Source: Rhododendron vialii (lineage: Eukaryota; Streptophyta; Magnoliopsida; Ericales; Ericaceae). Taken from it: DNA of 64,000 bases. Shown piece after piece: positions 36,304 to 49,125 of the stretch. Positions within the stretch are counted from its first letter, which is position 1, and the number at the start of each line of letters is the position of its first letter. The notes beneath the pieces were generated by a model. The model worked only from the letters and a program-made list of their open reading frames with translations. It had not been told where the DNA came from and ran no database searches. Where the stretch lies: the NCBI RefSeq assembly GCF_030253575.1, contig NC_080568.1, forward strand, positions 27,357,001-27,421,000. Direction: 5' to 3'. Both the position numbers and the translations under genes were made by a program.

Positions 36304-37090
36304 GAATAAATTTCTTGCTTTGTACAAAATTAAAAATCTTCGTCTTATTATCGTTAGTCACTTATCTTTTTCACGATAATTACCTCATCTTTTTCACGAT
36401 AATTACCTCATCTTTTTAGAAATATACTACAGTAATTATTGATTTTTATCCTCCCCATTTTTGCCTAATTATCGAATTTGATCCTCTCTATTTATTCCTC
36501 TCAACTTCAAATTATAAAACTAGAATTTAAAACACATCATCAAACTCTAAAAGGGCTTGACTATTTTTCCAATGAAATAAATAAATAAATTTGGGCAAAT
36601 TACAAATACCTCCTCCAAGATTAGAGTCAAATACAATATCTCCCTCATAGTTTCAAAACTTCAAATCTCCCCTTGTCATCACAGAGGTCATGCACCTCTT
36701 TTGAGATACTTGATTATTCACACAACCACTGATCATGAAATAAAAACAAAGTTATTTTCTTAACATAACCATCAAGACTAAGGATGGGATCAGGGGGGGT
36801 TTAGTAGAGGCGACCGCCACAACAAGAATTTCAAAACATGCAATTATTATATGTAAAAAAAAAAATTATGCCCAACTTATATAGTCTCGCCACCACTAAA
36901 TTTTTTTAGTATACATTTCGCCACTGCTAGGGTAAAATCCTGGTTCCATCCTTGATCGAGACTAGCTCAATAACCAGGACAAGGAATGGACTTCTCTTCA
37001 AGGTGTGTTCGGTACGAGTCTTAAGAAGTGAACCAACTTTTAGTTTTTCTATTGCCCTTGAGTTGCTGGAGTGGGAATGTTGCCAAGCAG

Positions 37091-37273
37091 CCCCTGCAAA
37101 GCGGTGCAAAATGGCCGATCCGGCCGCTCATTTCAGCAATCAACAGTTCAGATCTTAACCAAGCAATGAATAATTCAGATTTGTATGTGATTTATATGCG
37201 TACAGATTCGATCCGAGCCGTTTGTGCCAAGATGAACGGCCGGATTGGCCGCTCTGCACCCACTCGGCAGGGA
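37091..37273. mobile_element. fold-back MITE with GCCGATCCGGCCGC arms
   Basis: CCCCTGCAAAGCGGTGC and GCACCCACTCGGCAGGG are inverted and continue into AATGGCCGATCCGGCCGCTC / GAACGGCCGGATTGGCCGCT, about 45 bp per arm. Similar in style to 63060-63438. Confidence 0.7.
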
Positions 37274-37299
37274 GATGGGGGTAAGTATCTAGTATGTAC

Positions 37300-37757
37300 G
37301 AGCATCCGCAATGGGAATAATCAAAATCGATAACCAAAATATGCCACGTCAGCATTTGATTATCCATTTAGTTCATAATCAAACCTAACAAACTTGATCT
37401 CCACATTGGTTATTTTTGTATCCCTATTAAAAAACCCCCTACAAATACGCAATGCATCTATGTCCAATTGCAAACGAGTTCCAATCACGCACCCGACCAC
37501 ACCAAATTATTCGTCTTGATGAGACGATTCTAATGTGAAGTGTTTTTAAATTTTTTAGTTTTGAATTTGGCTATTGGGTTTGGTTATTGAGTTTTGGTTA
37601 TTGGTAAAAGTTGTTAAGTTTGGTTATTCAAAGGTCAAAATTTGATAAGTTGCTAAGAAGTTGCTAAGTTTGGTTATTACAATGTGAGCATTTTTTTGAG
37701 CAAATATTGCTAACTTTAGCAATTTTTTAGTTTTGATTATTACATTGTGGATGCTCT
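37300..37757. mobile_element. MITE with 27-bp inverted ends
   Basis: GAGCATCCGCAATGGGAATA then ATCAAAA at the left end matches, inverted, TTTTGATTATTACATTGTGG then ATGCTCT at the right. No clear target duplication seen. The interior repeats TTTGGTTATTG-type words. Confidence 0.7.
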
Positions 37758-37911
37758 AAGACCGCAAAAATTGAACAATTAGTCGGGCCAAAGCCTTAAA
37801 CGCTCTATGTGCATTAATAATAAAGCAAAGGAAAAAACGGGGGGAAAAAGTTGTTAACAAACAATGATCTTCAAAATACTGTAGCTAGGAACGTAGACTC
37901 AGCATTATGAC

Positions 37912-37915
<4 letters not shown>

Positions 37916-37947
<32 letters not shown>
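37916..37947. repeat. (GA)n microsatellite
   Basis: Perfect tract of about 32 bases in the 3' flank of the X8-domain gene. Confidence 0.9.
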
Positions 37948-37949
<2 letters not shown>

Positions 37950-38129
37950 CACCCAAAAGGAATCCAAAGCCCATCTTTTTCCCCAAGTAATAAGAATGCA
38001 TGGGCAAGAGAACAAAATAAAGCAAAGGTTTGTCTACACATATTCCCACAAACCAACACTAGAACCAAATGCACACAACCATAAGAATACAAACCAATCT
38101 GCCCCACCACCACAGCCTCTCCTGTTTCT

Positions 38130-41100
38130 TCAACCCCGTAACAAAGCTGAAAACAAGAGTGTGATTAAGAAACAGAACAAGCTACTACCCTGTTGAAGCA
38201 TAGACCCGCCGCGGCTGACGTCTGTGCTCGATGGTCCGAATGCGCCCGTCGAATAAGGAGAACTGCCCGACGTCGTGTTTGTGGAAGGAGTTGCGTTAGC
38301 AGCGCTGAAACAAATCAACAAAGAGCAAAGGTCTCGCTGTAATATTTGGGATCAACATATGTATCACAGATTAAAACTATATTCTGGAACCAACAAATAC
38401 ATTTTTTTCCTAGCTAGAGTAATTGAACGCGCAACAACAATAATGAAAGAGTATTATGATGTTGGATCTCATCTTCCGCAGACCGTTGAAAATTGAAATA
38501 CAGCAACCAGTTGTATTGATGTTCTGGTGCAATCAATGTGAAATACAGCAAGAAGAAACTAAACTATACAAAATAATGTGTAATAGCCAGAAGAAACCAT
38601 ACAGAAACAGTACCCAATCGATGGGAGCATGGGCAGGGGAGGACTTGATAACCTTTGACAATATATGCAAAAAAAAAAAAAAAAGTATTTGCTCTCGCAA
38701 AGTTTTACCACTAAAATAGCAACACCTTGTATCTCAAAAGATTGAGGAAGACAGGGGAACGTTATGCCGGGGACATAGCAAAGCAGTTTAGGCAGCAATT
38801 CTCCATAAGTGCTCTAAAAGGAGTACTAGATTGTCTAAGAGTTTTTTTTTTTGGATTGGGGGGTTGGGTTGGGGGGTGGCGGTGGGGGGTTGAAGAATCC
38901 GGAACTGACTCCAACCGCAACCTTAGGTCGCATGGCCACACCATAAATCGAAGCTCTCTTCCACAGCTTAGGTTGCGTGCCATGAAGGATTTTGCTCTTA
39001 GATTGTCTTTAGTGTTGAAAGGATTTATGCCCATGTAGTGTATTCAATAGAACTATAATGTGCACTTCACTAATCAGATTCTCCAGGATGAAATTCATGG
39101 AAACTTCAGCACATTAGATATCCAAATACATTTTGGACACGAGGAGTTTGAATCATTGGGAAAGGCATATCTGATCCTAATCCGGAAAAATTTCACCAAT
39201 TATAGGGGCACATTTTGGTTATAGATGCAAAGATTGGGTTTCCATAACAACACTCTCTTTTCTCAGACTTTTCTCTTGGTTAGGAAGTTAGGAAGAAGCA
39301 AAAAGGAGCAGCTACAACATCAGAGCACCACCCTGATAAAAGTCCAACCTAAAATGCACTGTCCAAGTAAATTTCAGTGCTTTGTTTGACTAGGTTATTG
39401 GTACAGACTACAGAGCCGTCTACTTCAACCCCAGAAAGGCATGAATTCAAAACCACCACCCGTCATTTTTCGTCCCATCCACTCATGGTCGGCTACCTCA
39501 GACAAAAACGAGACCTGATGTCCCACCTATTATGCTAATACAGGCTACCTTCTTGGAGATTGAAAACCTCTCTGGGAAGGTGAGAAAATGTGAGAATTCA
39601 GATTTCACGTTATTCTCACGGAATGGACTATAGGTGGATGAGACAAAAAAAGAAAAAGAAAAAATGAAGTACAATGGAATAATAACATATCTGACTATGA
39701 AAACAAACATTCCAGTCTTGGACAACCACGTGCACACACAATCCATTTTCAGGCTATTGTGTTGTGCATGACCTAAGATGTCGAGATAACTTTAGGAATT
39801 GCTTTCAACCAGAAAACACTGTAATTGTTGATACCTAGCAAAGCAAATGAAATGGTCTAGACTACTCGCTCAAGATTCTAATCTCAGAGTTACTTGACCT
39901 CATCTAATCAACCACTAACTTTACCATAACCACTGCCTAATTAATATGAGGTCATTAGTATCCCCACCTTAAGAGAACCACCCCACCTTAAGAGGACCAT
40001 CTCATTGAACTCGCTACTCGCTTGACATAGACTTGTTTGGGAGGAAAGCTAAATGAAATTTCATTCAAACAACCAAGGTAAAATTTGATGCTTAACCTCG
40101 CACCAGTGCTTACAATATTTCTCTAGTAATCAACACCAAGGAGGACCCAAATAATGGAAAGTTTATTCAGTGCTCTGTATACCTTTACGTAGTAGATATG
40201 TGATGCTCCTCAACTCTCAGCCAATTCGGAAGGTCATGGTAGCGTTGCCACTTACATGTTTGTGCTTCAATAGTTTGTGTTTGGCAGCTCTAAATAACTT
40301 CAATATTTGCTCAAAAGAGTCAATTTGTATTGTTTGGCACGATATGGTTCGGTGATCCACAACGCTAAATCACTATGGCGGGACCCTTTAGTGGGGGCCA
40401 TTCACAAGTAGTCATGATCCATGATAAAGAGCATCAGCTGGCCTACATGTCAAGCAGACTATGAGGAGCAACAGGAAACTTTTTCATCATTTCGTGATAT
40501 TGAGTCTCAAATTTATGTAGTTTATGCCATTATTCATATGGAAGTCCTACCAATTGATGGCTTCTAAATCTATTGGCGCAAAATACCCCGTGAACATACA
40601 GCTGCATCATGAAAAGGACAATACTAGTGCCAACTGCTACCAAGAACCAAGTGGGGTTGTGACGCTGACACCATTAACCAGGGGTATTATAGCGATTCAT
40701 TAACCTCGTTAACAAAAGCCCTCATTAAGTCAAAATCATACTTACTACTATAATCCAGCAAACAAAGCATACCTGGCACTTGCAGGATAAACACAACCAG
40801 AAGAGCCTGTAAACCACCAATATGGGGAAATGTATTAGTGAATTCCAAGATGAAAAAAACCCAGAAAAATATTTTAAGAGAGAGAGAGAGAGAGAGAGGA
40901 GGGACCCAAAAACAAGTGGAGCAAATTAATGGTCCGAGAGAGAGAGGAGGGACCCAAAAACAAGTGGAGCATATTAATGGTCCTAATGGAGAACTAATAC
41001 TAATACATTAGTAGAGGGGGCTGGCTCACTGGGGTCTGATGTGGTTGCAGAGGCAGTGCCAGAGAAATCACAGGAGCCTTGGGCTTGACCCTTCTTTTGG

Positions 41101-43723
41101 AAGTAGCTATTTACTGCATAATTGCAATGGCCCCTAACAGTGATGGGGTTGTAGCAGGCTCCGTTCTGGTGAATAGGAGTGCAATCGGCACCTGCCCCAC
41201 ATGCATAGTCCAGTGTCTTCTGTAGGGCTGCATCACTCACTCCGTCCTTGCAAATACACCATGTAGCACCTAAGAGATCATGAGAGAGAGAGAAGATCAT
41301 GAGAGAGAAAGAGAGTTACAAAATACCAAAGCAATGAGAAGAAATTCAGAGGAGTACAATGAATGGAACAACATTTAGTGGGGAAAAAGGAAGAACCTCA
41401 GCCATTAACATCTTGAGGGAGTAAAAAAGTGAGTAATGAAGTAAAAAAGAAGAAATGACATTGACATACACTTTTGCACCCCTTTCCTTTATGGTACATT
41501 GAGGTCACTTTGCTACTGGGGTGCAAATGAACCGAGCTGTTCAAGAGGCTCGGCTCGGCTCGTTTAGTAATTGAGTGGAGCTCGAGCTCAAATTCTAGTT
41601 TTAAGCTCGTGTGGTAAACAAGCCGAGCTCAATACTCTAAAACTCGGCTCGACTCAAAAAAGCTTAGGTCATTTGTATAGGCTCGTAACAGGGCCGACCC
41701 AAGGTATTTGGGTGCCCAAGGCCTGTTTTAATAATAGTGCCCTACACGCTTGAAAATTTTTACGGAAAAAAAAAAAACAGTCAGAGAAAGCCAAAACTAT
41801 AGTATTAAATCCATTTTGCCAATTGAGCCTTTTATCTGTCGATGTGGGACAAACAAGTTGCAAAACAAAACCTCTCACCTATAGTCCCACGTCGCTGATT
41901 GAAGGAAACAATGAAGGCAAATAATATTTTATAAGTAAAAAGTTCTACTACCTCAGTATCAATGCTTAATAGTTTGGACCTTGCTTCTGAAACTTGAATC
42001 ATTTTCCCTAAGCATTTCCTAAAAAGAGTCCTCCCAGTCCAAATACTACAAAAAATTGAGATGCCCCAAAAATTAGGCATCTTGGGGATGCCCAAGGCCC
42101 AGGCCTTGTGCCTGGGCCGGCTGTGGACTCCTTCATAGAAGCTTGTTTAATAAATGAACCGGGTTCGGCCTGTTAAGAAATAGGCTCGTTAGACAGAACT
42201 GAGTTCAAACACTACATACATAGCTCAGCCAAGCAGTTTGCATTTTGCCAGAGTGACGTAAATTTGGTCGTGTGACCCAATATATAAGGCCATTCAAGTT
42301 TTTTAATAATAATTTCTCAGGACACCCTAATCGGTGTGGCCGATTTACTTCTTTTTTTGATCCGCTGGCCGATTTAATTGCTCAGTAGCATTATTGCTTA
42401 CCTCTTCAGTCCTCCAATATTCAACAATTGTTTAAAATAAAAATTGCTCAGAATTACTTTGTGGCTTCTTCATACCTACCAATAGATATCATGAAGCTTA
42501 ATAAAACAAAATAAATAAACTCGGTCCAATAATATTTCAATCAAAACAAATAGGTATATTTATCCTACATAGGAGTGCTGTTTTACACATAAATACTAGA
42601 ATAACTTTGTGATACATTTTTGTCCGCTAAACTAAAATTCTACGGCTGTTCCCAAGGGCGGATTGACATTGAGGCAAGAGGCTCCACTGACCGCACTCAG
42701 TGCAAAATTTATATAGGAAGTAATATAGTTTTGGGGTATTTATGTAAATTTGTCCCATAAAATATCTCCCCCAAATATTTTGCCCCTATATTGCACCAAA
42801 TTACAATGTTGCCCTTCCCACTTTTCACTTTCCAGTCACTTTTTCCCCTCTCTCTTCCCCGAGAACAATTGAAGAATGGAGGAGAACTCACCCTGTGAAG
42901 AAAAAATCTAGAAACCCTGGAATACCGATCACCACCGCAGACGAGCTCAGCTGTAATTGGACCGGGAACAGACCCGTTTTACAGGCGAGTAGTTTAGATC
43001 CCATTTTTCTTTTTTTTACAGAATGGATTTCAGCCACAAATACTCTATTTTTCTAAGTACTTTTTCTCTCTAAATGGATAATCAATATGGGAATGAAAAT
43101 CAGAGTTTGTGGCCGTTTTTTGGAACTCATTGTTTCTCGAACATGGACAAGGGCCACGAGGCCTAAGGCAAAGGAAATCAACATTTTATAAATAGATATC
43201 TCATTTTAGTTCTTGTTCTATTGTTTTTGTTATCTTCTAGGTTATTTTGCAATTATATATTGTAGATGCTTGATGGCTTGACCCAGTGCGATAAAATCCT
43301 GGGTTCGCTATTGGCCGTACCTCACAAATAGCAACATATATCTTTGGGAAACAGTGTCAAAGCTCAAATGATGTAAGAAAAAAGGGGTTAAAAATAGCTC
43401 AAAGGAGTCTCAGGGTTTAAGACTCAAACAGAACAAAATGCTACTCCTACAAAGCACAATTTGTCAAAAGCTTGAAGGAAATTTCTGGCTGCAGAGCCAC
43501 TTAGGCAACTGAAAAAATATACTTACATATACTAAAATGTAGGAAAATCCAGAAATCTTTACAACACATACATTATGTATGTAAACCAGGATTTTGGAAA
43601 AAAAGAAAAAGAAATTACTGAGTAGGAGAAGTGATCAATGCAAGAAGGCATGGCAGTGGAAGAGAGCTTACTTGAATGAAGAGCATTAGCCAAGATGAGA
43701 ACCACGCACACTAAAACCTCCAT
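38130..43723 (-). CDS. X8-domain (CBM43) GPI-anchored protein, PLASMODESMATA CALLOSE-BINDING-like
   Basis: Probable cell-surface beta-1,3-glucan (callose) binding protein. Four exons: 43723-43672, 41269-41030, 40806-40773, 38304-38130. All GT-AG and in phase, 166 residues. The signal peptide is MEVLVCVVLILANALHS. The X8 domain (about residues 20-86) has ATWCICKDGVSDAALQKTLD, YACGAGADC, the NGACYNP motif, and cysteines at 22, 24, 41, 47, 56, 66 and 84. A Ser/Thr/Pro-rich linker follows. The C-terminal hydrophobic tail SSLFCFLITLLFSALLRG is typical of a GPI-attachment signal. Length and order match the PDCB/X8-GPI group; PDCB proteins localise to plasmodesmata, and that location is inferred here. 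If exon 2 is not spliced at 41029 the frame stops soon after, giving a shorter form without the anchor. Introns 1 and 3 are each about 2.4 kb; intron 1 holds transposons. Confidence 0.92.
41690..42125. mobile_element. CAGGGCCGACCC-ended element in intron 1 of the X8 gene
   Basis: Left CAGGGCCGACCCAAGG, TTGGGTGCCCAAGGCCTG; right GGGATGCCCAAGGCCCAGG, CTGGGCCGGCTGTG, inverted. No target duplication could be verified. It seems to interrupt a GAGCCGAGC-rich element (about 41518-41689 and 42140-42205). A half copy of the same end occurs at about 52130-52180. Confidence 0.6.
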
Positions 43724-43724
43724 G

Positions 43725-43727
<3 letters not shown>

Positions 43728-43759
<32 letters not shown>
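43728..43759. repeat. (GA)n tract immediately upstream of the X8 gene start codon
   Basis: In the sense direction of the gene it is a CT tract ending about 5 bases before the ATG, in the 5' leader. Confidence 0.9.
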
Positions 43760-43761
<2 letters not shown>

Positions 43762-43979
43762 ATGAATTCTGAGACAATGCCAGCAACAGGTTTCCAGAAG
43801 AGGGTCCAGAAGATGAGAGAGAGGTTTTGGGGAAATGGGTAGATATGAACGAGAAAGAACATTTTTCTGTACATTACAATTGGATTAAAAGGGTGGTGTT
43901 GTACCTGGGTGGACCATGGGAGGTGTCGGTTTGTGTCAACTTTCATTGATAGGCTGAATAGTAACTGTCAAAAAAAAGG

Positions 43980-44194
43980 GAAAATTTTTCAGTGGTGCTC
44001 GCTCGGCGCATTTAAGCTGTCCATTGTGTTTTTTGGACGGCTCGGATTTGGAGAGAGAAAAGAGAAAAAGAAAGTGTTGGGATCGGAGGAGAGAGAGGAT
44101 TTTAATCTAAACCGTTCAAAAGTGTATTGGACGGTCTGGATATACCAAGCGGATATCACGTGAGATATATCCATCCGGTACCTAAAAATTTCTC
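43980..44194. mobile_element. MITE family C, copy 2
   Basis: Aligns with 15053-15285: CTGTCCATTGTGTTTTTTGG, GGAGAGAGAAAAGAG, AACCGTTCAAAAGTGTATTG, GCGGATATCACG. Ends AAAATTTTTCAGTGGTGCTC and CGGTACCTAAAAATTTCTC. Confidence 0.6.
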
Positions 44195-45530
44195 AAAAAA
44201 AGAAATACTACTAGTCTTTCAATTTTTTGAGCGAAAGATTTAAAATAAAATTAAAAAAAATTACAACTACAACAAATATACTCTTTTTACAGTTTAACAA
44301 CGACGAATAGTAAGATTTCTCCTGCGACGGTTGTGTGTGTGACGTATATAAGTTATTTATGTAAGAAAATAGTTTGATCGGGGCATTAATATTTAGCTGA
44401 GTAGATATAATTTTCATGTGATAGACATAGATTTTTATCATTTATAATATATTCATCGGGATTTGTAAAATAAATGTTATAATCATTAAATAACACTAAT
44501 GAATCATATTTTGCATCACATGAAAATAGCGTGAATCATCATCATTTAAAAGCAAACTCCATCGAGGGAGTCAAATCCAACATGGAGTTTCAAACGGTCA
44601 AAAAAGATAGCCGATGCTCCTCTTTCAAAAGCAAAATCAAATTTGACGTGGATTTAAAAGTTTTCACCGAATGTCAATTTTGACAAAAAGTGTCAAATAT
44701 CAAAAACCCGTTTGAGATATACTTTTTTTTTTTTTTTGGGAAAAAGAGACATTTGAGATTTGGAAAAGAGATATTTGTACTTGAAGCCATTGCAAAGGTT
44801 TTTCCCATAAAAAAAAATTAAACTTAACCATTTTTTTTGTCTCACGTACACCCTATCATCTTCAATACTCTCAATTATTGTTCTTGTGCAACAATCTCAA
44901 GTTCATAGTAATATGTATCACCAATTCCAATTGATGAAGCCACAAATCTTAGTGCTAATTTTAATACGTTTTTTTTTGAAAAAAATATTATACACATTTA
45001 TTTTTGAAATTGCTTAGGCGGATCTTTAATTATGCGCCTCCAAAAAATAGCATAAATTTAACTTTTATACCAAAAAGTATTTGTACCAACAATTACATAG
45101 CACATAAATACATCCAAATTTGTTATTATATATTAATCACAATTATAGGAGTTCAAAAGAATTTTAAAAGTATAGAGCATAATACAATTTGACACTATTG
45201 TTACATAGGTAGGGCTTTTAGTGCCAAACTTGGACATCCAAATTACCGCATAAATCTTAGAAACAATTGATATCTTTAAATTTGAATTTAAAGTTTGAGA
45301 TCCAGCTAGGCTCTAAAATAAATATCCATTCTCAATCCAAAAAAGAAGAAGAGATAACTCAATTTCAGGAAGAAAAAAAAGAGAAAAGAAAAAGGAGAGA
45401 TGACCCTTTTATGGGGAGACATGCACGGGGCATGCTTTTCATGGAATTGGTGCCTTTAAGTGGCTCACTGGCTTTGCGGGATTGGGCGATTGTTTGGTCT
45501 TGAGCCGCAAAAAGTAATTAAGTTTCCAAA
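44195..45530. other. intergenic, AT-rich, no gene seen
   Basis: Only low-complexity A/T runs; no coding or RNA feature recognised. Confidence 0.5.
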
Positions 45531-45679
45531 GATGCTACTCACACAACAATCCAAACACAACAACTTATACAACCTCTCACATATATGTGGAATCCACACA
45601 TAGTAATGTATGTGGAGCCCACATACATGTGAGAGGTTGTATAAATTATTGTGTTTAGATTATTGTGTGAGTATCATTT
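45531..45679. mobile_element. fold-back MITE
   Basis: Two arms of about 62 bp, GATGCTACTCACACAACAAT... and ...ATTGTGTGAGTATCAT, are inverted with few mismatches and would form a long hairpin. The centre is ACATATATGTGGAATCCACA. Confidence 0.75.
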
Positions 45680-46034
45680 TTGTTAAGTTTCATAGGACTA
45701 TTGGCCTAAATTATTAGTGCTATTGCTTGATTATGGTTGCTTGGAGGGTTGAATTAAGATTTGAAGTCCTTAGCAATGATAGATTGAGCAACCTCCAATA
45801 CATGATACATATTCTACCATTTGTATCATCTCATTCGGAAAACGATACGTATCTACATTCTATATCTTTTTGTATAGAAATTCTACAATATGACCGCGTA
45901 TACTACGATCTCTACGCGTATTCTAAATCAATACATATCCTACGATTACTTATTGAAAAAAAGTCTGACATTATTTCAGAAAGCGAAACCCAAAATGCAT
46001 TTATTTAAGTCGTTTGATCTAATTATGTTATCTT

Positions 46035-47090
46035 TTAGACCATTTTATAGAAATTCAACCTCAATGTAGGGCTTGCATAGAAGAAGTAATCATACTTCAA
46101 TTGCGTTTTGCCTAACTTTTCTTTCCCTTTCCACCAGAAGTTGCGCGTAATAGCATCCAGTTTATGACATAGATTTTTGGGTAGAAGGAAACAAGCCATT
46201 GCATAAGTTGGTATACCCTGCACTTCCGATTTGATGAGAGTCTCTTTCCCATCCGATTTGATGAGAGTCTCTTTCCCAGCCAACGAGATGAGCTTAGTTT
46301 TCCAACCTTGCATCTTCCTAAAGGCCTTTTCAACCAAGAAGGTATATGCTTCTGATTTTGATCTCCCCCAAAAGGAAGGGAGGCCCAGGTATTTGGAGTC
46401 ACTTTTCATAGGAGAGATATTGAGATAATCGCAAAAGAGTTGTCTATCCGTGGCACATATGTTAGAGGAGAAGAAAATACCAGATTTCTCATAATTAATA
46501 AGCTGGCCAGATGCATCACCATATTGTTTCAAAATATTCTTAACAACATGACATTCATTTAACTCAGCCTTTATAAATAAAAGAGCATCATCTGCAAAGA
46601 GAATGTGGGACAAGGTAGGACAGTGAAGATTAATTTTCATACCTGCCAACTGATGGTTGTTGATTTCCTTTTGAATGAGTCGAGACAGCACATCTTTAAC
46701 TAGGAGGAAAAGGTAAGGGGACAGAGGGTCTCCTTGTCTAAGCCCCCGTTGGGGAAAAATATTTGCCCGGGCCTCTCCATTCGCTTGCACCACAAAATCA
46801 ACCGTAGAAACACATTCCATAGCCCAATGAATCCACCTACTCTCAAAGCCCAATTTCTCCATCAAAGCTCCCAAAAAATCCCATTCCACTCAGTCGTAGG
46901 CCTTATTGAAGTCCAACTTTATTGCCATAAAGCCTTCATTCCCCTTCCTTTTCCGTTGGAGGAAATGGAAAGCTTCATGAGCAATAACAATACTATCTTG
47001 AATTAATCTGCCAGGAACAAAGGCCGACTGGTTTGGAGAAATCAAGTGTTTCAGAATACATTTGAGCCTTCAATCCTTATAAAACCAATC
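46035..47090 (-). pseudogene. LINE (L1-type non-LTR) reverse transcriptase fragment, broken
   Basis: Minus-strand reading gives plant LINE reverse transcriptase: NQSAFVPGRLIQDSI, MAIKLDFNKAYD, VEWDFLGALMEKLGF, RGLRQGDPLSPYLFLL, HILFADDALLFIKA (catalytic FADD), KYLGLPSFWGRSK and KAFRKMQGWKTKLISLAGKE. A TGA interrupts right after NKAYD (about 46890), where the family has Arg or Trp. A 27-base direct duplication makes GKETLIKSDGKETLIKSE. The sequence after FWWKGKEKLG diverges and stops. Endonuclease, the 5' part and the 3' end are missing, so it is a dead insertion fragment. Confidence 0.87.
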
Positions 47091-47116
47091 TTTTGCCTAC
47101 TGACTTCGGTGGCTTT

Positions 47117-47668
47117 TAAAAAAAAAAAAAAAAAGACTTCTTCGGACGGGAAAAATGGGAGGGCTGCCGAGATCTTTTTCGGGAACTCACGCACGATTCC
47201 CACGGACGAAACAAAAAAAAGGAAGCTGCCATCAGTAGGTTTATTTCGAATTTTATTTTATAATTTCAGATTGATTTTCTTCGGAGTTTGGTTTTTTTCC
47301 TTTTAAGTTATTTGAAATTTTGTTCAATTATTTGCACACCGGTAACTCGTATTAATTTTCATTCTTCAATAAAGTTGTTTTTTGGTACTTGTTTAAAAAA
47401 AAAAAAAGGACTTCTTTGGACGGAAAAAAAGGGAGGACTGCCGAGATCTTTTTCGGGGACTCACGCACGATTCCCACGGACGAAATAGAAAAAAGGAAGC
47501 TGCCATCAATAGGTATATTTCGAATTTTATTTTATAGTTTCAGATTGATTTTCTTCGGAGTTTGGTTTTTTCCTTTTAAGTTATTTGAAATTTTGTTCAA
47601 TTATTTGCACGCCGGTAACTCGCATTAATTTTCATTCTTCAATAACGTTGTTAGTTGGTACTTGTTTA
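47117..47668. repeat. two tandem copies of a ~275-bp unit
   Basis: Copies 47117-47391 and 47392-47668 share GACTTCTT-x-GGACGG, CTGCCGAGATCTTTTTCGGG, ACTCACGCACGATTCCCACG, GGAAGCTGCCATCA and TTGGTACTTGTTTA, with about 90 % apparent identity. Each starts in an A run. Function unknown; it directly precedes a retrotransposon-like stretch. Confidence 0.85.
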
Positions 47669-48295
47669 ATTCGTATCTTTTGTTTATTTGTATTTAGAAA
47701 CATGTTTCAAATTAGGGTTTATTGTGTTTCTTAGTCAATGCATAGTGAGTAGTCGTATAGGTAGGGTCGCGAGGTGATTAGCACACTGTGATCAGTTCGA
47801 GCACTGCTCCTAATTTCAAACAATGAAAGACGATTTAAGTTTGGAAAAATACTTCCCGTGGACGAACCCGGGCACTGTCGGAGCCGATGTGAACGGGAGA
47901 ATGGGGGTCCAAAACCTATTCTTCGCTGCGCATGGGTGAACGGCGACCATAGGGTCTCGCATCTTGGGGAGTATCTTTTTTCAATCTAAAGTTGAACGTT
48001 TTTAGAACACCAAATCGAGCAGGTTAATTCGGACTGGTTGCGAGTGCTATGAACCCTACGACTATACCTTTCTTTTAATTATTTGAAAAGTACAATTAAT
48101 TTATAGGTTTTAGTTAATCCCAATCAATCGCCAAGGAGTGGCTACCTAAGAGCCAGTTTTATTAGTAACAACCCGAATTTTTAGTCAGCACACATCACCG
48201 TCTCTGTGGATTCGATTCCGGACTTACCGGATATTGTGCTGCGTTGGTCTCCGCCCTACGCTTGGGGCAACCCATTAATTTAGGACAAGGAAATC
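47669..48295. mobile_element. possible LTR-retrotransposon remnant
   Basis: Contains TCTCTGTGGATTCGATTCCG, GACTTACCGGATATTGTGC and GAACCCTACGACTATACC, wording I associate with non-coding parts of plant LTR retrotransposons. No gag/pol frame, primer site or paired LTR found, so this is a weak call. Confidence 0.3.
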
Positions 48296-48555
48296 GTCAA
48301 GCACAATGTTAGAGAAGAAAAGAGGGAGAGAATGCAGTATTGCATTTATATTGAGAGATAAGAAGGTTTTTTTTTTTTTTTTTAAATCATATGTCAACTA
48401 ATTTCAAGAACCTTAAATCAATGGCAAGACAAAACAAGGTTTGGAATGTTGGGTCTCCGTACGATTCGAACGTGCAACCTCATGGAGGATAAACATTTAT
48501 TTGTTTTCTCATGTACACTTGGCCAAAACCTTTTGGTTTGTGATAAGAAGATTAA

Positions 48556-48782
48556 GGCCCCGTTCCAGAACATCTTATTAAAAAATAAGTACTTATTTCA
48601 TATTTTTAAACTTAAAAATAATGTAAATAAATTTTTTTTTTGCACCGTATAAAAGATCTCGATAAGATCTATCAAACAAGATCCACATTGCTAAAAAAAT
48701 TATTTGCGTAGACACATTATTTTTAAGCTTGAAATTGCCTTCTTAAAAAATAAGTATTTCAAATGAATTCCGGGACGGAGCC
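48556..48782 (-). mobile_element. MITE family A, copy 4
   Basis: Ends GGCCCCGTTCCAGAACAT and ATTCCGGGACGGAGCC; flanks TAA (48553-48555) and TGA. Core GATCTCGATAAGATCTATC and AACAAGATCCACATTG, inverse of copy 1. Confidence 0.85.
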
Positions 48783-49125
48783 TGAAGTAAAATGAATTGG
48801 GGATTAATCTAGGGAGCAAAGGGATCATGGAGTTTACAGAGAGAAACGGAAGAAGACATATTATGAAATTACAATAATTGATGTGTAGTTTCGTAAATCA
48901 TGGGTCCTTAAGTGTAAATTTTGAAATCTTTGTTGTCGATTGATACATGTGTTTTCCCAGTGATAATTGGAGTTAATATCTTAACTGCAATGTTTTGATT
49001 TAAAAGGAGTTTTCTATAATATGTTCATTCATTTTCCAGTGACATACAGGAGTTTTCAAACAAGGGTACAAAAGGCATTTCGCTTGCTTAAAATAATGCT
49101 GAGTCTTAATTTCGTGCGTGATGCC

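Noticed and set aside
36952-37333. Overlapping open frames of about 100 codons
   Set aside because: They coincide with the fold-back MITE at 37091-37273 and have no coding signature.
48440-48490. GTTCGAATC-like box on the minus strand suggesting a tRNA
   Set aside because: Acceptor and D arms do not form; lies next to a MITE in repeat-rich DNA.
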